Positions 13,728-13,901 of a stretch of DNA of 13,901 bases are shown here, in pieces; positions within the stretch are counted from its first letter, which is position 1; each line of letters begins with the position of its first letter. Below the pieces are notes generated by a model. It was not told the DNA's origin, made no database searches, and saw only the letters and a program-made list of their open reading frames with translations. Source of the stretch: Prosthecobacter sp. (GTDB lineage: Bacteria; Verrucomicrobiota; Verrucomicrobiia; Verrucomicrobiales; Verrucomicrobiaceae); NCBI GenBank assembly GCA_025869455.1, contig JAOZVT010000313.1, positions 1 through 13,901 of the forward strand, written 5' to 3'. The translations under genes were made by a program, and so were the position numbers.

Positions 13728-13901
13728 TCATAAGGTCTTGATCTTGATGTTGCGATAATAGACGGGGGCCTGGGCTTTGCCGTGGAGGCCTTGCAGACCG
13801 AGGGGGCCTTTGCGGGCGAAGTCCTTCAGCGCCATAGGGAACTTATTCGGGGTGCCATCGGGGTTCTTTTTCACTTCTGACCAGGTGTCGAGATTGGCAT
13901 G
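13728..13901 (-). CDS. DUF1080 (3-keto-disaccharide hydrolase-type) protein, C-terminal end
   Basis: The last 57 codons of a gene entering from the right edge, translated by eye because the piece is short. It reads NLDTWSEVKKNPDGTPNKFP, then MALKDFARKGPLGLQGLHGK, then AQAPVYYRNIKIKTL and a TGA stop. The GPLGLQ..HG....VYYRNIKIK-L ending is the standard C-terminus of the DUF1080 (PF06439) family, a concanavalin-like beta-sandwich common in exported proteins of Verrucomicrobiota and Planctomycetota. Some members hydrolyse 3-keto-glycosides. The N-terminus and any signal peptide are outside the window, so full length is unknown. It converges on Enzyme I with 67 nt between the stops, a stretch where I see no strong terminator, only a weak GGCG/CGCC pairing near 13708-13722. 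Confidence 0.85.
   Translation of the reverse strand, partial: HANLDTWSEVKKNPDGTPNKFPMALKDFARKGPLGLQGLHGKAQAPVYYRNIKIKTL

Overview
The window looks like a chromosomal piece of a Verrucomicrobiota bacterium, possibly Verrucomicrobiaceae. The main reasons are the pairing of a LamG/DUF1553 (PSD1) protein with a Tat-exported DUF1501 protein, a secreted FAD oxidoreductase with a carbohydrate-binding-like tail, and a DUF1080 protein. These families are greatly expanded in Planctomycetota and Verrucomicrobiota. Base composition is moderately GC-rich, and clear Shine-Dalgarno sites are missing before most genes. The genus cannot be named from the sequence alone.

Layout. (1) 2-3487, plus strand: the 3' part of a DUF1553/LamG gene, a small GxxExxY (PD-(D/E)XK-like) gene, and a DUF1501 gene. 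The DUF1553 and DUF1501 genes normally sit side by side, so the small gene looks like an inserted cassette. (2) 3488-5004: an unrecognised exported alpha-helical protein. A long inverted repeat lies just before its start codon and encloses a possible promoter. (3) 5005-5215: the most structured non-coding DNA in the window, able to fold as a closed multibranch RNA of about 94 nt. It is followed by an MFS transporter of the anion:cation symporter type (5216-6448). (4) 6473-10649, minus strand: a secreted FAD oxidoreductase, three strong hairpins, an exported aldose 1-epimerase, and a PP2C phosphatase whose start overlaps the epimerase stop by 4 nt. (5) 10650-10861: a divergent control region with two palindromes. 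(6) 10862-13660, plus strand: a HlyD-type membrane fusion protein, then PTS Enzyme I, whose ribosome-binding region can be sequestered by two alternative stems. (7) 13728-13901, minus strand: the last 57 codons of a DUF1080 protein.

How the genes may work together (inference): the exported oxidoreductase, the exported epimerase, the sugar-acid-type transporter, the DUF1080 protein and the DUF1553/DUF1501 pair fit extracellular or periplasmic processing and uptake of carbohydrates. Enzyme I and PP2C add phosphorylation-based regulation. No HPr or sugar-specific EII gene, no ABC or RND partner for the fusion protein, and no kinase partner for PP2C is in view.

No rRNA, tRNA, CRISPR array, complete insertion sequence or replication origin was seen. 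No stretch without a gene exceeds 300 bases. The strongest candidate for something undescribed is the structured element at 5043-5136.
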